From: Brevundimonas sp. AAP58
Lineage (GTDB): Bacteria > Pseudomonadota > Alphaproteobacteria > Caulobacterales > Caulobacteraceae
Direction of reading: 5' to 3'
Length of the DNA stretch: 64,000 bases
NCBI RefSeq assembly: GCF_001295975.1
Contig: NZ_LJHU01000011.1
Span: 35,812 to 99,811 of the forward strand
Positions 32,802-42,146 of this stretch are shown here, piece by piece; the stretch's first letter is position 1, and each line of letters begins with the position of its first letter. The notes under the pieces are model-generated. The model had not been told where the DNA came from. It worked only from the letters and a program-made list of their open reading frames with translations, and did no database searches. The position numbers were made by a program, and so were the translations under genes.

Positions 32802-34019
32802 ATGAACTATGAAACCTTCTTCCAGGCGGAGCTCGACAGCCTTCGTGACGCCGGCAACTACCGCGTCTTCGCCGAGCTGGAGAGGAAGCGCGGCTCGTTC
32901 CCCCGTGCCGTCAAGCACGGCGACGGCCCCGACGAGGTCACCGTCTGGTGCTCCAACGACTACCTCGGCATGGGCCAGTCCGCCCATGTGCTGAAGGCCA
33001 TGCACGAGGCGCTGGACAGCTGCGGTGCCGGCGCCGGCGGCACCCGCAATATCTCGGGCACCAACCACCACCACGTCCTGCTGGAACGCGAGCTCGCCGA
33101 CCTGCACGGCAAGGAAGCGGCGCTGCTGTTCACCTCGGGCTACGTCTCCAACTGGGCCGCGCTCGGGACCCTGGCGGCGCGTCTGCCGAACTGCGTGGTC
33201 CTGTCCGACGCCCAGAACCACGCCTCCATGATCGAGGGCATCCGCCACAGCCGCGCCGAGCGCCAGATCTTCCGCCACAATGACCCCGAGCACCTGAACC
33301 AGCTCCTGTCCGAGATCGACCCGTCGCGGCCCAAGCTGGTCGCCTTCGAGAGCGTCTATTCCATGGACGGCGACATCGGCCCGATCCGCGAGATCGTGGA
33401 GGTGTCCGAGGCCCACGGCGCCATGACCTATCTGGACGAGGTCCACGGCGTCGGCCTGTATGGACCGCGCGGCGCGGGCGTGGCCGAGCGCGAAGGCCTG
33501 ATGGACCGCATCACCGTCATCGAGGGCACGCTGGGCAAGGCGTTCGGCGTCATGGGCGGCTACATCGCCGCCTCCAGCGCGCTGTGCGACTGGGTGCGCA
33601 GCTATGCGTCGGGCTTCATCTTCACCACGGCGCTCCCGCCCGCGGTGGCGGCCGGCGCCTGCGCCAGCGTGCGCCACCTGAAGTCATCGGAGATGGAACG
33701 CTCCCGCCACCAGGACCGCGTGGCCCGCGTCCGCTGGCGCCTGGACCTGGCGGGCATTCCGCACCTGGCCAACGACAGCCACATCATCCCGGTCATGGTC
33801 GGCGACCCGCACAAGTGCAAGATGATCTCCGACTGGCTGATGGAGCATCACGGCATCTATGTGCAGCCCATCAACTATCCCACCGTGCCCCAGGGGACCG
33901 AGCGGCTGCGCATCACCCCCTCTCCCGTCCACACCGACGAGGACATCGACCGCCTGATCGACGCCCTGTCCGAGATCTGGAGCCACTGCGCCCTGGCCCG
34001 GACCTCGGTCGCGGCCTAG
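32802..34019 (+). CDS. hemA: 5-aminolevulinate synthase
   Basis: PLP enzyme of the Shemin pathway, condensing glycine and succinyl-CoA to ALA, the first committed precursor of bacteriochlorophyll. The 405-residue protein has the catalytic Lys246 in [23 protein letters not shown] before it, and HNDPEHL. I start at ATG 32802 ([12 protein letters not shown], normal for the family, after GGGGGA); an in-frame ATG at 32772 overlaps the puhE stop and would add 10 residues. It is the last gene of the superoperon and the right border of the PGC. Confidence 0.96.
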   Translation: MNYETFFQAELDSLRDAGNYRVFAELERKRGSFPRAVKHGDGPDEVTVWCSNDYLGMGQSAHVLKAMHEALDSCGAGAGGTRNISGTNHHHVLLERELADLHGKEAALLFTSGYVSNWAALGTLAARLPNCVVLSDAQNHASMIEGIRHSRAERQIFRHNDPEHLNQLLSEIDPSRPKLVAFESVYSMDGDIGPIREIVEVSEAHGAMTYLDEVHGVGLYGPRGAGVAEREGLMDRITVIEGTLGKAFGVMGGYIAASSALCDWVRSYASGFIFTTALPPAVAAGACASVRHLKSSEMERSRHQDRVARVRWRLDLAGIPHLANDSHIIPVMVGDPHKCKMISDWLMEHHGIYVQPINYPTVPQGTERLRITPSPVHTDEDIDRLIDALSEIWSHCALARTSVAA

Positions 34020-34043
34020 TCCCCACTCGCTACACGCGTGAAG

Positions 34044-34445
34044 CTATTCTCCGTGCTTGCCTAAACTTGCCCATTCGGGCGGGGCGGCCTTGTGAATCCA
34101 TTGCTCGGAGACCAGCCACCCCTTGAAGGGGCGTAAAACCAGCACGCAGGCCAGGGCGATCAGCGGGAAGGTCACGGCGAAGTGGACCCAGATCGGGGGC
34201 TGGACCGTGAACTCGAAAGCCATGAAGGCGATCATGCCGACCACGCCGATGGCGCTCATGGCGAAGAAGGCGGGGCCATCGGCGGGCTCGGCGAAACCGT
34301 AGTCCAGACTGCAGACCGGGCAGGCGTCGCGGATGGTGAGAAAGCCCTTCAGCAGCGGTCCCTGGCCGCAGCGGGGACAGCGGCAGCGCAGGCCTGTCGA
34401 AAGCGTCGACAGGCGGGGCCATTCGGCGGGCGGTGTTTCGGACAT
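34044..34445 (-). CDS. DUF983 family zinc-ribbon membrane protein
   Basis: A 133-residue protein with an N-terminal four-cysteine ribbon (CRCPRCGQG ... ACPVCSLDYG) and two membrane helices (about 61-105). This matches the DUF983 family; members are often near cytochrome oxidase assembly genes but have no proven role. ATG 34445 follows AGGAG. It is convergent with hemA and divergent from the TPR gene. Confidence 0.88.
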   Translation of the reverse strand: MSETPPAEWPRLSTLSTGLRCRCPRCGQGPLLKGFLTIRDACPVCSLDYGFAEPADGPAFFAMSAIGVVGMIAFMAFEFTVQPPIWVHFAVTFPLIALACVLVLRPFKGWLVSEQWIHKAAPPEWASLGKHGE

Positions 34446-34543
34446 GGTTGCTCCTGTCGGCCTTTGGAACGAACGCATCAAGGGGCCTGCGGTCACACCC
34501 TGTTAACCGCGTCGAAAGGGCGATCGGGCGATTCAGGGGCGAC

Positions 34544-37495
34544 ATGGCCCGCGCGCGATCCAGGACCGCGATAGGACGGACCTCGACGGCGCTCGGCGTC
34601 GCGGGGACGATCGCGCTCGTCCCCGTGCTGACCGGCGTCGCGCCGGTGGTGGCGCAGGAAGCCGCCGCCGCGCTGGATCCCTTGACGATCCGCATCGGAG
34701 CCAATGAGGGCTTCACCCGGGTGGAGTTCGCCGGCGTCGTCGGCAGCCGCGCCCGCGTCCGCCGCGAGGGCCAGACCGTCATCGTCCGCGTTGGCACGAC
34801 GGCGGCACCGGACGTCAGCCGCCTGAAGGTGGATCCGCCGCCGGGCGTAGCCGAGGTCCAGACCCGGTCGGTCATGGACGCCACCGAGATCGTCGTCACC
34901 CTGGCCGAGGGTGCCGACGCGCGCTCGGGGGTGGCCGACGGCGCGGTGTTCCTAAACCTCTATCCCGCAGGGGCGGCGGTGCCAGTCGAGACCGCCAGCG
35001 CGGTTCCCGCGGGCGGGGCGGTACCGGTCACGGCGACGACGGCGCAGGACCGCGTGACCCTGACGTTTGGCTGGGCTTCGCCCGTGGGCGCGGCGGTCTT
35101 CCGGCGCGGCGAGGCGGTGTGGGTGGTGTTCGACACCGCCGCCCGCATGGACATGAGCCGGGCGCGCGCGCTGGGTCCGGCGTCGGACGCCCGCTGGGCC
35201 GTGGGCCCGGATTATACCGCCATCCGCATTGCCGCGCCGGAGGGGCTGGCGGTCACGGCAAACGGACAGGGCCCCCAGTGGAGCGTCACCATCGGCGGGC
35301 CGAGCGGGGGCGGATCGGGCATCACGGTCGATCGCGAGGACGCGGGTGCGACGTCGCTGGTCGCCACCATGGCCGGGGCGACCAAGACGGTCTGGTTGAC
35401 CGACCCGATGGTCGGCGACCGCTTCGCGGCGGTCACGGCGCGGGCACCCGGCAAGGGATTTGGGGACCGGCGCCGGACGGTGGATCTGACCCTTCTGCCG
35501 ACGGCGCATGGCCTGGCGGTGGAGACGCCGACCGACGACCTGATGATCCGGGCCGAGGGCGATCTGGTGACGCTGGGTCGGCCCGGCGGCCTGACCTTGT
35601 CGCCGCCGTCGATGGCGCTGGAGGCGGCCACGCCGGTCGAGGCGGAGACGCCCCGGAAGGCGGACTTTCCGGCCCTGGTGCTAGCGGATTGGGCCGCGAC
35701 CGGCGAGGAGGGCTTCTCCGCCCGGCATCGCCGGCTGCAGGACGCGGCGGCGGAGGAATCCATCGCGGCGTCAGACAATCCGCGCGCGCCCATCGAAGCG
35801 CGGGTGGCCTATGTGCGATTCCTGGTGGGATCGGGGCTGGGGTACGAGGCGGTCGGCGTGGTCAACGCCATGTTCGCACAAACCCCCTCCTTGCAGGGCG
35901 AGCCGGAGCTGAGGGGACTGCGCGGGGCCGCGCGGGCCTCTATCGGGCGGGTCGAGGAGGCCGCCCTGGACTTCGGCGCGGGGCCCTTGGCAGGCGATCC
36001 GTCGGCCAAGGTCTGGCAGGGCTGGATCGCAGCCGAGCAGGGCGACTGGGCGGGCGCGCGTCAGGCGTTCGCGGCCGGGGCCGCGGCCATCGACCAGTTT
36101 CCGGCGGAGTGGCGGGCGCGGTTCGGGGCGGCGCATGCGATGGCGGCGCTGGAGACCGGAGACCTGAACGCGGCGCGGGCGCTTCTGGCCTACAGCTTCT
36201 CGCAGGAGGCGCCGGCGGCGGACGAGCTGACGGCGCGGCTGGTGCAGGCGCGGCTGTTCGAGATCGACGGGCAGACCGATCGGGCGCTGGCGGTCTACAA
36301 GGCCATCGCGCGGGCCCCGCTGGACGGGATCGCCACGCCGGCGAAGCTTGGCGTCATCAAGATCGAGATGGCCAAGGGGACGATGACGGCGGACGCCGCC
36401 GCCGGCCAGCTGGAGCAGCTGAAGTGGCGCTGGCGGGGCGACGCGACCGAGCTGGCCGTGATCCGGACGCTGGGGGAGCTCTATCTGTCGCAGGGGCGGT
36501 ACCGCGAGGCGATGGACACGCTGAAGCGGGCGGGGAACCGGCTGGCCAACCTGCCGGGCGCGGCGGAGCTGCAGCTGGATCTGTCCAATGCGTTCAAGGC
36601 GCTGTTCCTGGACGGGGCGGCGGACGGGTTGCAGCCGGTGCAGGCCCTGGCGCTGTTCTATGATTTCCGCGACCTGACGCCGGTGGGGGCGGACGGGGAC
36701 GAGATGGTGCGGCGCCTGGCGCGGCGGCTGGTGGACGTGGACCTGCTGGACCAGGCGGCGGAGCTGCTGCGCTATCAGGTCGAGAACCGGCTGGAGGGGG
36801 TGGCGAAGGCGCAGGTGGCGACGACGCTCGCGACGGTGCTGCTGATGGACCGTCAGCCCGAGCCGGCGTTGCAAGCGATCTGGAACTCGCGGACGACGTT
36901 GCTGCCCAGCGCGCTGAACGCCGAGCGGCGGGCGCTGGAGGCGCGGGCGCTGATGGAGCTGGGGCGCTATGACCATGCGCTAGAGGTGCTGGGCGATGAC
37001 CGGTCGGCGGAGGCCAACGGGGTGCGGGCAGACATCTTCTGGAAGCAGGAGAACTGGGCCGGCGCGGCGTCGCTGTACGAGGCGCGGCTGGGGGATCGGC
37101 ACGCGGACACGGCGCGGCCCCTGACCCCGGACGAAGAGAGCCGGGTGATCCGGGCGGGCGTGGGGTATTCGCTCGCGCGGGACGGCGGGGCGCTGGCGCG
37201 GCTGTCGCGGAACTATGCGCCGTTCACGGCCAATGCGCGGTCGCCGGCGGCGATGCGGATCGCGCTGGATGGTCTGGACGGGATGGATGGCGTGGTACGG
37301 GCCCAGGACTTCGCCGGGCTGACGGCGTCGGCGGACACCTTCACGGGCTGGATCGCCCAGATGAAGCAGCAGATGCGGGAACGCACCGGCGGGGCGCAAG
37401 CGGCTGCCGGACAGGCGACGGGCGGGAGCCGCCCTGCGACCCCCGCCCGTGCTCAGGCTCAAGCGCCAGCGGCCGCGAGACCCGCGGCCGGCTGA
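34544..37495 (+). CDS. Large exported tetratricopeptide-repeat protein
   Basis: A 983-residue protein with a cleavable signal (about 12-39, ending APVVAQ). The N-terminal third (about 43-330) alternates short beta segments and resembles an AMIN-like or other beta-rich periplasmic region. From about 390 to 930 it is almost wholly helical Ala/Leu-rich with TPR-like spacing (FLVGSGLGYEAVGVVNAM, WQGWIAAEQGDWAGARQAF, TLGELYLSQGRYREAMDTL). The C terminus is an Ala/Gln/Pro-rich tail. ATG 34544 follows CAGGGGC. The role is not known; adjacency to flagellar genes makes envelope or motility assembly a possibility only. Confidence 0.8.
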   Translation: MARARSRTAIGRTSTALGVAGTIALVPVLTGVAPVVAQEAAAALDPLTIRIGANEGFTRVEFAGVVGSRARVRREGQTVIVRVGTTAAPDVSRLKVDPPPGVAEVQTRSVMDATEIVVTLAEGADARSGVADGAVFLNLYPAGAAVPVETASAVPAGGAVPVTATTAQDRVTLTFGWASPVGAAVFRRGEAVWVVFDTAARMDMSRARALGPASDARWAVGPDYTAIRIAAPEGLAVTANGQGPQWSVTIGGPSGGGSGITVDREDAGATSLVATMAGATKTVWLTDPMVGDRFAAVTARAPGKGFGDRRRTVDLTLLPTAHGLAVETPTDDLMIRAEGDLVTLGRPGGLTLSPPSMALEAATPVEAETPRKADFPALVLADWAATGEEGFSARHRRLQDAAAEESIAASDNPRAPIEARVAYVRFLVGSGLGYEAVGVVNAMFAQTPSLQGEPELRGLRGAARASIGRVEEAALDFGAGPLAGDPSAKVWQGWIAAEQGDWAGARQAFAAGAAAIDQFPAEWRARFGAAHAMAALETGDLNAARALLAYSFSQEAPAADELTARLVQARLFEIDGQTDRALAVYKAIARAPLDGIATPAKLGVIKIEMAKGTMTADAAAGQLEQLKWRWRGDATELAVIRTLGELYLSQGRYREAMDTLKRAGNRLANLPGAAELQLDLSNAFKALFLDGAADGLQPVQALALFYDFRDLTPVGADGDEMVRRLARRLVDVDLLDQAAELLRYQVENRLEGVAKAQVATTLATVLLMDRQPEPALQAIWNSRTTLLPSALNAERRALEARALMELGRYDHALEVLGDDRSAEANGVRADIFWKQENWAGAASLYEARLGDRHADTARPLTPDEESRVIRAGVGYSLARDGGALARLSRNYAPFTANARSPAAMRIALDGLDGMDGVVRAQDFAGLTASADTFTGWIAQMKQQMRERTGGAQAAAGQATGGSRPATPARAQAQAPAAARPAAG

Positions 37496-37501
37496 AACGG
37501 C

Positions 37502-37780
37502 TTACTTGTTGACCGCGTCCTTCAGCGGCTTGGACACGCGGAAGCGCACGGCCTTCGACGCGGCGATCTTGATGGTGGCGCCAGTGGCCGGGTTGCGGCC
37601 TTCGCGGGCGGCGCGGGCGGCGGTGTCGAACACGCCCAGGTTCGAGATGCGGACGTCGCCGCCGCCGATCAGCGACTTGTGGATGTTCTTGACGATGGCG
37701 TCCAGAACGCGGCCGGCGTCGGCCTGCGAGACACCGGCATCCTTGGCGACGGCGGCGATGAGTTCAGCTTGAGTGGTCAT
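37502..37780 (-). CDS. hup: HU-family DNA-binding protein
   Basis: A 92-residue nucleoid protein of the bacterial histone-like family: N-terminal helices TTQAELIAAVAKDAGVSQAD, then ISNLGVFDTAARAAREGRNPATGATIKIAAS, the DNA-binding arm with the RNPATG proline, and PLKDAVNK at the end. Convergent with the TPR gene 6 bases away. Lies downstream of fliP on the same strand, with a small hairpin between them. Confidence 0.93.
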   Translation of the reverse strand: MTTQAELIAAVAKDAGVSQADAGRVLDAIVKNIHKSLIGGGDVRISNLGVFDTAARAAREGRNPATGATIKIAASKAVRFRVSKPLKDAVNK

Positions 37781-37878
37781 TGTGGGTCGTTTCCCGAATT
37801 AGCTCGCCTTGATTCCCAAGGCGATGACGGGGGGATCAACGCGCCTTTCCCCGGACAATGCAAGCGGGAATGGCGCTG

Positions 37879-37899
37879 AAACCCCCGCGTGGTGGGGTT
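37879..37899 (-). terminator. Possible weak hairpin after fliP
   Basis: AACCCC and GGGGTT arms separated by about 8 bases immediately follow the fliP stop on the minus strand. There is no long T run, so it may only be a partial terminator between fliP and the HU gene. Confidence 0.3.
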
Positions 37900-38724
37900 C
37901 TAGCCGCTGCCTGAGGCCTGTCGGAAGCTCTCGACCAGGCTGCCCGCGACCAGTCTCCAGCCGTCCACGAGGACGAAGAAGATCAGCTTGAACGGCAGCG
38001 ATATGACCACGGGCGGGAGCATCATCATGCCCATCGACATGAGCACGCTCGCGACCACCAGATCGATCACAAGGAACGGAACGAAAAGGAGAAATCCGAT
38101 CACGAAGGCCCGCTTGAGCTCGCTGATCATGAAGGCCGGGATGATGACGCGAAGGGGCAGTTCGTCGGCGGTCGTGGGGGTCTCCAGCTGGCTCAGTCGG
38201 GTGAAGAGGGCGAGGTCCTCGGGCTCCACCTGGGCCAGCATGAAATCTTTCACAGGTTCCGACGCCAGATCGAACGCCTGGGGCAGTTCCATCTCCTGAT
38301 CCATCAGGGGACGGATGCCCGAATCATAGGCGTCTTGCCACGTCGGGGCCATGACGATGGCGCTGAGGAAGAGCGCCAGGGACACCAGAACCGCGTTCGG
38401 CGGCGACTGCTGCATGCCCAGCGCGGTGCGAAGGAGGCTGAGGACGACCACGATCCTTACGAAGCTGGTGGTCATGATGACGATGGAGGGCGCCAGCGAC
38501 AGGACGGTCATCAAACCGACCAGCTGGACCACGCGCTCGGTTAGGCCCGCACCGGTGCCCAGGTCGATGTTGATGGCGGAACCGGAAGCGGCGGCGGCCG
38601 CCGCGTCCTGGGCGAAGGCTGCGATCGGCCAGGCGAGGCAGATCAGGGTAGCCAGCGCCGAGAGCTTGAGCGCGCGCAGGATCTCGGCGCGGGTGGGGAT
38701 GACGAAGATATCCTTCGCCCTCAC
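37900..38724 (-). CDS. fliP: Flagellar export apparatus protein FliP
   Basis: Core membrane component of the flagellar type III export gate. The 274-residue protein has an N-terminal signal (ATLICLAWPIAAFAQD), then VLSLAPSIVIMTTSFVRIVVVLSLLR and the C-terminal FVIGFLLFVPFLVIDLVVASVLMSMGMMMLPPV helices. The start is a GTG at 38724 overlapping the fliO stop (GTGA); longer open frame upstream is shadow. FliO-FliP as a two-gene unit is as in Caulobacter. Confidence 0.95.
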   Translation of the reverse strand: MRAKDIFVIPTRAEILRALKLSALATLICLAWPIAAFAQDAAAAAASGSAINIDLGTGAGLTERVVQLVGLMTVLSLAPSIVIMTTSFVRIVVVLSLLRTALGMQQSPPNAVLVSLALFLSAIVMAPTWQDAYDSGIRPLMDQEMELPQAFDLASEPVKDFMLAQVEPEDLALFTRLSQLETPTTADELPLRVIIPAFMISELKRAFVIGFLLFVPFLVIDLVVASVLMSMGMMMLPPVVISLPFKLIFFVLVDGWRLVAGSLVESFRQASGSG

Positions 38725-38990
38725 TTTCCCTTCCCCTTCGGCTCGATGAGCTCCTTGCCCTCGCCGAGCAGGAGGACGCGCTCCTCGTCGTCGATCTTCA
38801 CCAGAACCAGGCGACGGGCGGGGTCGAGCACAAGCGTCTCGACCACGGTCATGCGCCGTTCGCCGCGCTCGGCGTTGAGGCGCGCCATGAGCTGGGGGGC
38901 GTAGCGGCGGGCGGCCCAGGCGGCGAGGCCGATCAGGCCGAGCGTGAAGGCCAGGCCGAACAGTGCCCTGAGGAGATCGAGGAAGTTCAT
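38721..38990 (-). CDS. fliO: Flagellar biosynthesis protein FliO
   Basis: An 89-residue protein with one membrane helix (about 5-27), then the cytoplasmic beta-rich FliO domain (RMTVVETLVLDPARRLVLVKIDDEERVLLLG) and a Lys/Gly tail. FliO helps assemble the FliP ring. It is translationally coupled to fliP and divergent from flgB across a 123-bp region with TTAA-type boxes. Confidence 0.9.
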   Translation of the reverse strand: MNFLDLLRALFGLAFTLGLIGLAAWAARRYAPQLMARLNAERGERRMTVVETLVLDPARRLVLVKIDDEERVLLLGEGKELIEPKGKGK

Positions 38991-39022
38991 GCGACGGCGG
39001 CCCCGGGAAACTGACCGGAGCC

Positions 39023-39050
39023 TTAAGGAACTCGGTTAACGCCGCGTTTA
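39023..39050. promoter_or_regulatory. Possible CtrA boxes between fliO and flgB
   Basis: TTAA at 39023-39026 and 39036-39039 (9-bp gap), and TTAA-N7-TTTA at 39036-39050, which on the minus strand reads TAAA-N7-TTAAC. The Caulobacter CtrA consensus is TTAA-N7-TTAAC, so the second is one mismatch away. The location between divergent early flagellar genes is what is expected for a CtrA-controlled promoter. Confidence 0.4.
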
Positions 39051-39113
39051 GATAAGGCCTCGTTAACCACACACCCGGCATTTTCGTCCCACCTGATGAT
39101 GAGGAGACGACCG

Positions 39114-39530
39114 ATGGGCGTCGCCGACCTGCCGCTGCTAGGACAGATCCGGGGCCGCCTGACGTGGCTCGACGAGCGTCAGCGGCTGATCGCCCAGAAC
39201 GTCGCCAACTCCGACACGCCCGGCTACGTCGGGCGCGACCTGAGACAGCCGACGGATTTCGCCGCCGCCCTGCGCGATGGCGGGGGGCTGCATATGGCCC
39301 AGACGCGGCCGGGCCACATGCCGGTGGGCGGGCCAAATGGTGCACCGGTGGCCCGTTTCACGTCCGAGGCCGCGCCCGACTCGGAAACGACGCTCGACGG
39401 CAACGCCGTGGTGGTCGAGGAGCAGATGCTGAAGATGGCCGAGAGCCGCATGGCCTACGACGCGGCCATCGGCCTGTATCAGAAGTCGCTGGCCATGCTG
39501 CGGCTGGCCGCCAAGCCGCCGGGCCGCTGA
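39114..39530 (+). CDS. flgB: Flagellar basal-body rod protein FlgB
   Basis: Proximal rod subunit, 138 residues. N-terminal LTWLDERQRLIAQNVANSDTPGYVGRD is the conserved rod-protein helix and loop; the C-terminal YDAAIGLYQKSLAMLRLA is the matching heptad helix. Start is ATG 39114 after GAGGAG rather than the upstream ATG at 39096. It heads flgB-flgC-fliE. Confidence 0.94.
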   Translation: MGVADLPLLGQIRGRLTWLDERQRLIAQNVANSDTPGYVGRDLRQPTDFAAALRDGGGLHMAQTRPGHMPVGGPNGAPVARFTSEAAPDSETTLDGNAVVVEEQMLKMAESRMAYDAAIGLYQKSLAMLRLAAKPPGR

Positions 39531-39543
39531 GGGAGCTGAATAG

Positions 39544-39978
39544 ATGACCGATCCGATCAACGGCCGGGGTGGCAATCAACGCAACAGCGCCATGCAGGTG
39601 GCAGCCTCGGCGCTCACCGCCCAGCAGTCGCGCATGCGCATCATCGCTGAGAACATCGCCAACGCCGAGTCGACCGCGCGCACGGCCGGTGGCGAGCCCT
39701 ATCGCCGCCAGGTGCCCGTGTTCGAGGCGCGGCGCATAGACGGGGCCATGGGAGTATCTTTGGCCGAGGTGCGGCCCGACCAGCGCGAGTTCCGCCGCGA
39801 ATACGACCCCAGCCATCCGGCGGCGGACGCCGACGGCTATGTGCTGCGGCCCAATGTCGACACCCTGATCGAAGCGATGGACATGCGCGAGGCGCAGCGC
39901 GCCTATGAGGCCAATCTGAACGTCATCGAGACGGCGCGGACCATGGCGAGCCGCACCCTCGACATCCTGAAGCGCTGA
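39544..39978 (+). CDS. flgC: Flagellar basal-body rod protein FlgC
   Basis: Proximal rod subunit, 144 residues. AASALTAQQSRMRIIAENIANAEST at the N terminus and EAMDMREAQRAYEANLNVIETAR at the C terminus form the rod-protein helical pair. A GGGAGC ribosome site precedes ATG 39544. It lies 13 bases after flgB and 13 before fliE, so one transcript is likely. Confidence 0.95.
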   Translation: MTDPINGRGGNQRNSAMQVAASALTAQQSRMRIIAENIANAESTARTAGGEPYRRQVPVFEARRIDGAMGVSLAEVRPDQREFRREYDPSHPAADADGYVLRPNVDTLIEAMDMREAQRAYEANLNVIETARTMASRTLDILKR

Positions 39979-39991
39979 CGGAGAGCCATAG

Positions 39992-40297
39992 ATGAATCCG
40001 TTGATGGCGGCCCGCGCCTATGCCGCGGCGCAAGGAACCGGCGGTGCCACCGCGGGCGCGGCGGTGGCGGAGGCGGGGGGGCCTGACTTCTCCCAGCTGG
40101 TGCAGAACGTCATAGGCGACATGACCCAGGCGACCCGCGCGGCCGAGACCCAGATGGTCCAGACCGTCCAGGGCCAGGGCTCGATGATCGACGTGGTGAC
40201 GGCGGTGGCCTCGGCCGAGGCCTCGCTGGAGACGGTGATCGCGGTGCGCGATCAGGTGATCTCGGCGTATCAGGAAATCATGCGGATGCCGATCTAG
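39992..40297 (+). CDS. fliE: Flagellar hook-basal body protein FliE
   Basis: The adaptor between the MS ring and the rod, 101 residues. FSQLVQNVIGDMTQA and the C-terminal DVVTAVASAEASLETVIAVRDQVISAYQEIMRMPI are typical. It is the last gene of the flgBC-fliE group; a 187-bp gap without a visible feature follows. Confidence 0.94.
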   Translation: MNPLMAARAYAAAQGTGGATAGAAVAEAGGPDFSQLVQNVIGDMTQATRAAETQMVQTVQGQGSMIDVVTAVASAEASLETVIAVRDQVISAYQEIMRMPI

Positions 40298-40484
40298 GTG
40301 GCACGACCGCTGGGCCCGCGGGGCCTCGCTGCTTGAGCGCGGGGTTGTGGCGCTGCCGCTCGCGACGTGGCCGCTCGTTGCCCGGGCGCAGGCGAGTGTC
40401 ACTGTGGCCCGGCCCGTTGCGTCTCGCTGCTAACGCGCTGTTTGCAGTGCCGCCATTCCCTGACAGGATGTCGGAAAGGGGCAC

Positions 40485-42146
40485 ATGATGACAATCACAA
40501 CCAGCATGCGGGACAACAACCTGAAGCGTGACGACCGCATGGTCATCCTGGCCTCCTCGGTCGGGACGGTGATCGAGTGGTACGACTTCTATCTGTACGG
40601 CTCGCTGGCGGCGATCATCACGGCCCAGTTCTTCTCGGGCGTGAACGAGACGACCGGCTTCATCTTCGCCCTGATGGCGTTCGCGGCCGGGTTCGCCGTG
40701 CGGCCGTTCGGGGCGGTATTCTTCGGACGGCTGGGCGACCTGTGGGGGCGCAAGAACACCTTTCTGGTGACCATGCTGCTGATGGGGCTGTCGACCTTCG
40801 TGGTCGGGCTATTGCCGTCCTATGCCGCGATCGGCGTGGCAGCGCCGGTGATCCTGATCGCGATGCGGCTGGTCCAGGGGCTGGCTTTGGGCGGAGAATA
40901 CGGCGGAGCGGCGACCTATGTCGCCGAGCACGCGCCGCCGGGGAAGCGGGGCCTCTACACCAGCTTCATCCAGATCACGGCCACGGCGGGCCTGATGCTG
41001 AGTTTGCTGGTCATTCTGGGTGTCCGGGTCGCCGTGGGCGAAGAGGCGTTCATCGATTGGGGCTGGCGGATTCCGTTCCTGCTGTCGATCCTGCTGCTGG
41101 GCGTGTCGCTTTGGATTCGGCTGAAGCTGGCCGAGAGCCCGGCGTTCCAGCGCATGAAGGCGGAGGGCAAGGGGTCGACGACCCCGCTGAAGGACAGTTT
41201 CGGACGCTGGCCCAATCTGAAGCTGGTGCTGATCGCGCTCCTGGGCCTGACGGCCGGACAGGCGGTGGTCTGGTACACAGGGCAGTTCTACGCCCTGTTT
41301 TTCCTCGAGAAAGTGCTGAGGGTCGAGGCGGCGCTGGCCAATGTGCTGATCGCGACAGCGCTTCTGCTGGCCACGCCCTTCTTCGTCTTCTGGGGCTGGC
41401 TGTCGGACAAGGTGGGGCGAAAGCCGATCATCCTGGCCGGGTGCCTGCTGGCGGCCGCGACTTACTTTCCGCTGTTCGGCATGCTGACGGAGGCGGCGAA
41501 CCCCCGGCTCGCGGCGGCCGTCGCCACGGCACCGGTGACAGTGATCGCCGATCCGGAGGACTGTTCGGTACAGTTCGATCCGGTCGGCAAGACCGTGTTC
41601 GACAGTTCGTGCGACCTGGCCAAGAGCTGGCTGGCCAAGGCCGGTGTCAGCTACGCCAATGAAGCCGCGGCGGCAGGGACGGTCGCGCAGGTTCGGATCG
41701 GCGAGGTGACAGTCGCCAGCTTCGACGGCGCCGCGCTGGACCCGGCGGCGTTCGGGGAGACCAAGGCCGCGTTCGAGGCGGAGCTGGGGGCCGCCCTGAC
41801 GGCGGCGGGCTATCCGGCCAAGGCAGACAGCGCGCTGGTCAACCGGCCGCTGGTGGTGGCGATCCTGTTCGTGCTCGTCTTCTATGTGACCATGGTCTAC
41901 GGGCCGATCGCGGCGGCTCTCGTGGAAATGTTCCCGACCAACATCCGCTATACGTCCATGTCGCTGCCCTACCACATCGGCAACGGCTGGTTCGGTGGCT
42001 TCCTGCCGACGACAGCCTTCGCCATCGTGGCGGCGACGGGCAATATCTACGCTGGGCTCTGGTACCCTGTGGTCGTCGCCATCATGACCGTCGTTCTGGG
42101 CGTCCTGCTGGTTCGAGAGCGGAAGGACGTCGACCTGTCCGCCTGA
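40485..42146 (+). CDS. MHS-family MFS transporter with periplasmic insertion
   Basis: A 553-residue permease of the metabolite:H+ symporter group (ProP/KgtP-like). SVGTVIEWYDFYLYGSLA at the N terminus, GRLGDLWGRKNTF in loop 2-3 and MFPTNIRYTSMSLPYHIGNGWFGGFLP near the C terminus are signatures. Between the helix after WGWLSDKVGRKPII and the last helices is an insert of about 115 residues (about 340-455) with two cysteines (EDCSVQF, SSCDLAK) likely on the periplasmic side. ATG 40485 follows GGAAAGGGG. Substrate unknown; organic acids or osmolytes are typical. Convergent with the DUF2189 gene with no gap. Confidence 0.88.
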   Translation: MMTITTSMRDNNLKRDDRMVILASSVGTVIEWYDFYLYGSLAAIITAQFFSGVNETTGFIFALMAFAAGFAVRPFGAVFFGRLGDLWGRKNTFLVTMLLMGLSTFVVGLLPSYAAIGVAAPVILIAMRLVQGLALGGEYGGAATYVAEHAPPGKRGLYTSFIQITATAGLMLSLLVILGVRVAVGEEAFIDWGWRIPFLLSILLLGVSLWIRLKLAESPAFQRMKAEGKGSTTPLKDSFGRWPNLKLVLIALLGLTAGQAVVWYTGQFYALFFLEKVLRVEAALANVLIATALLLATPFFVFWGWLSDKVGRKPIILAGCLLAAATYFPLFGMLTEAANPRLAAAVATAPVTVIADPEDCSVQFDPVGKTVFDSSCDLAKSWLAKAGVSYANEAAAAGTVAQVRIGEVTVASFDGAALDPAAFGETKAAFEAELGAALTAAGYPAKADSALVNRPLVVAILFVLVFYVTMVYGPIAAALVEMFPTNIRYTSMSLPYHIGNGWFGGFLPTTAFAIVAATGNIYAGLWYPVVVAIMTVVLGVLLVRERKDVDLSA

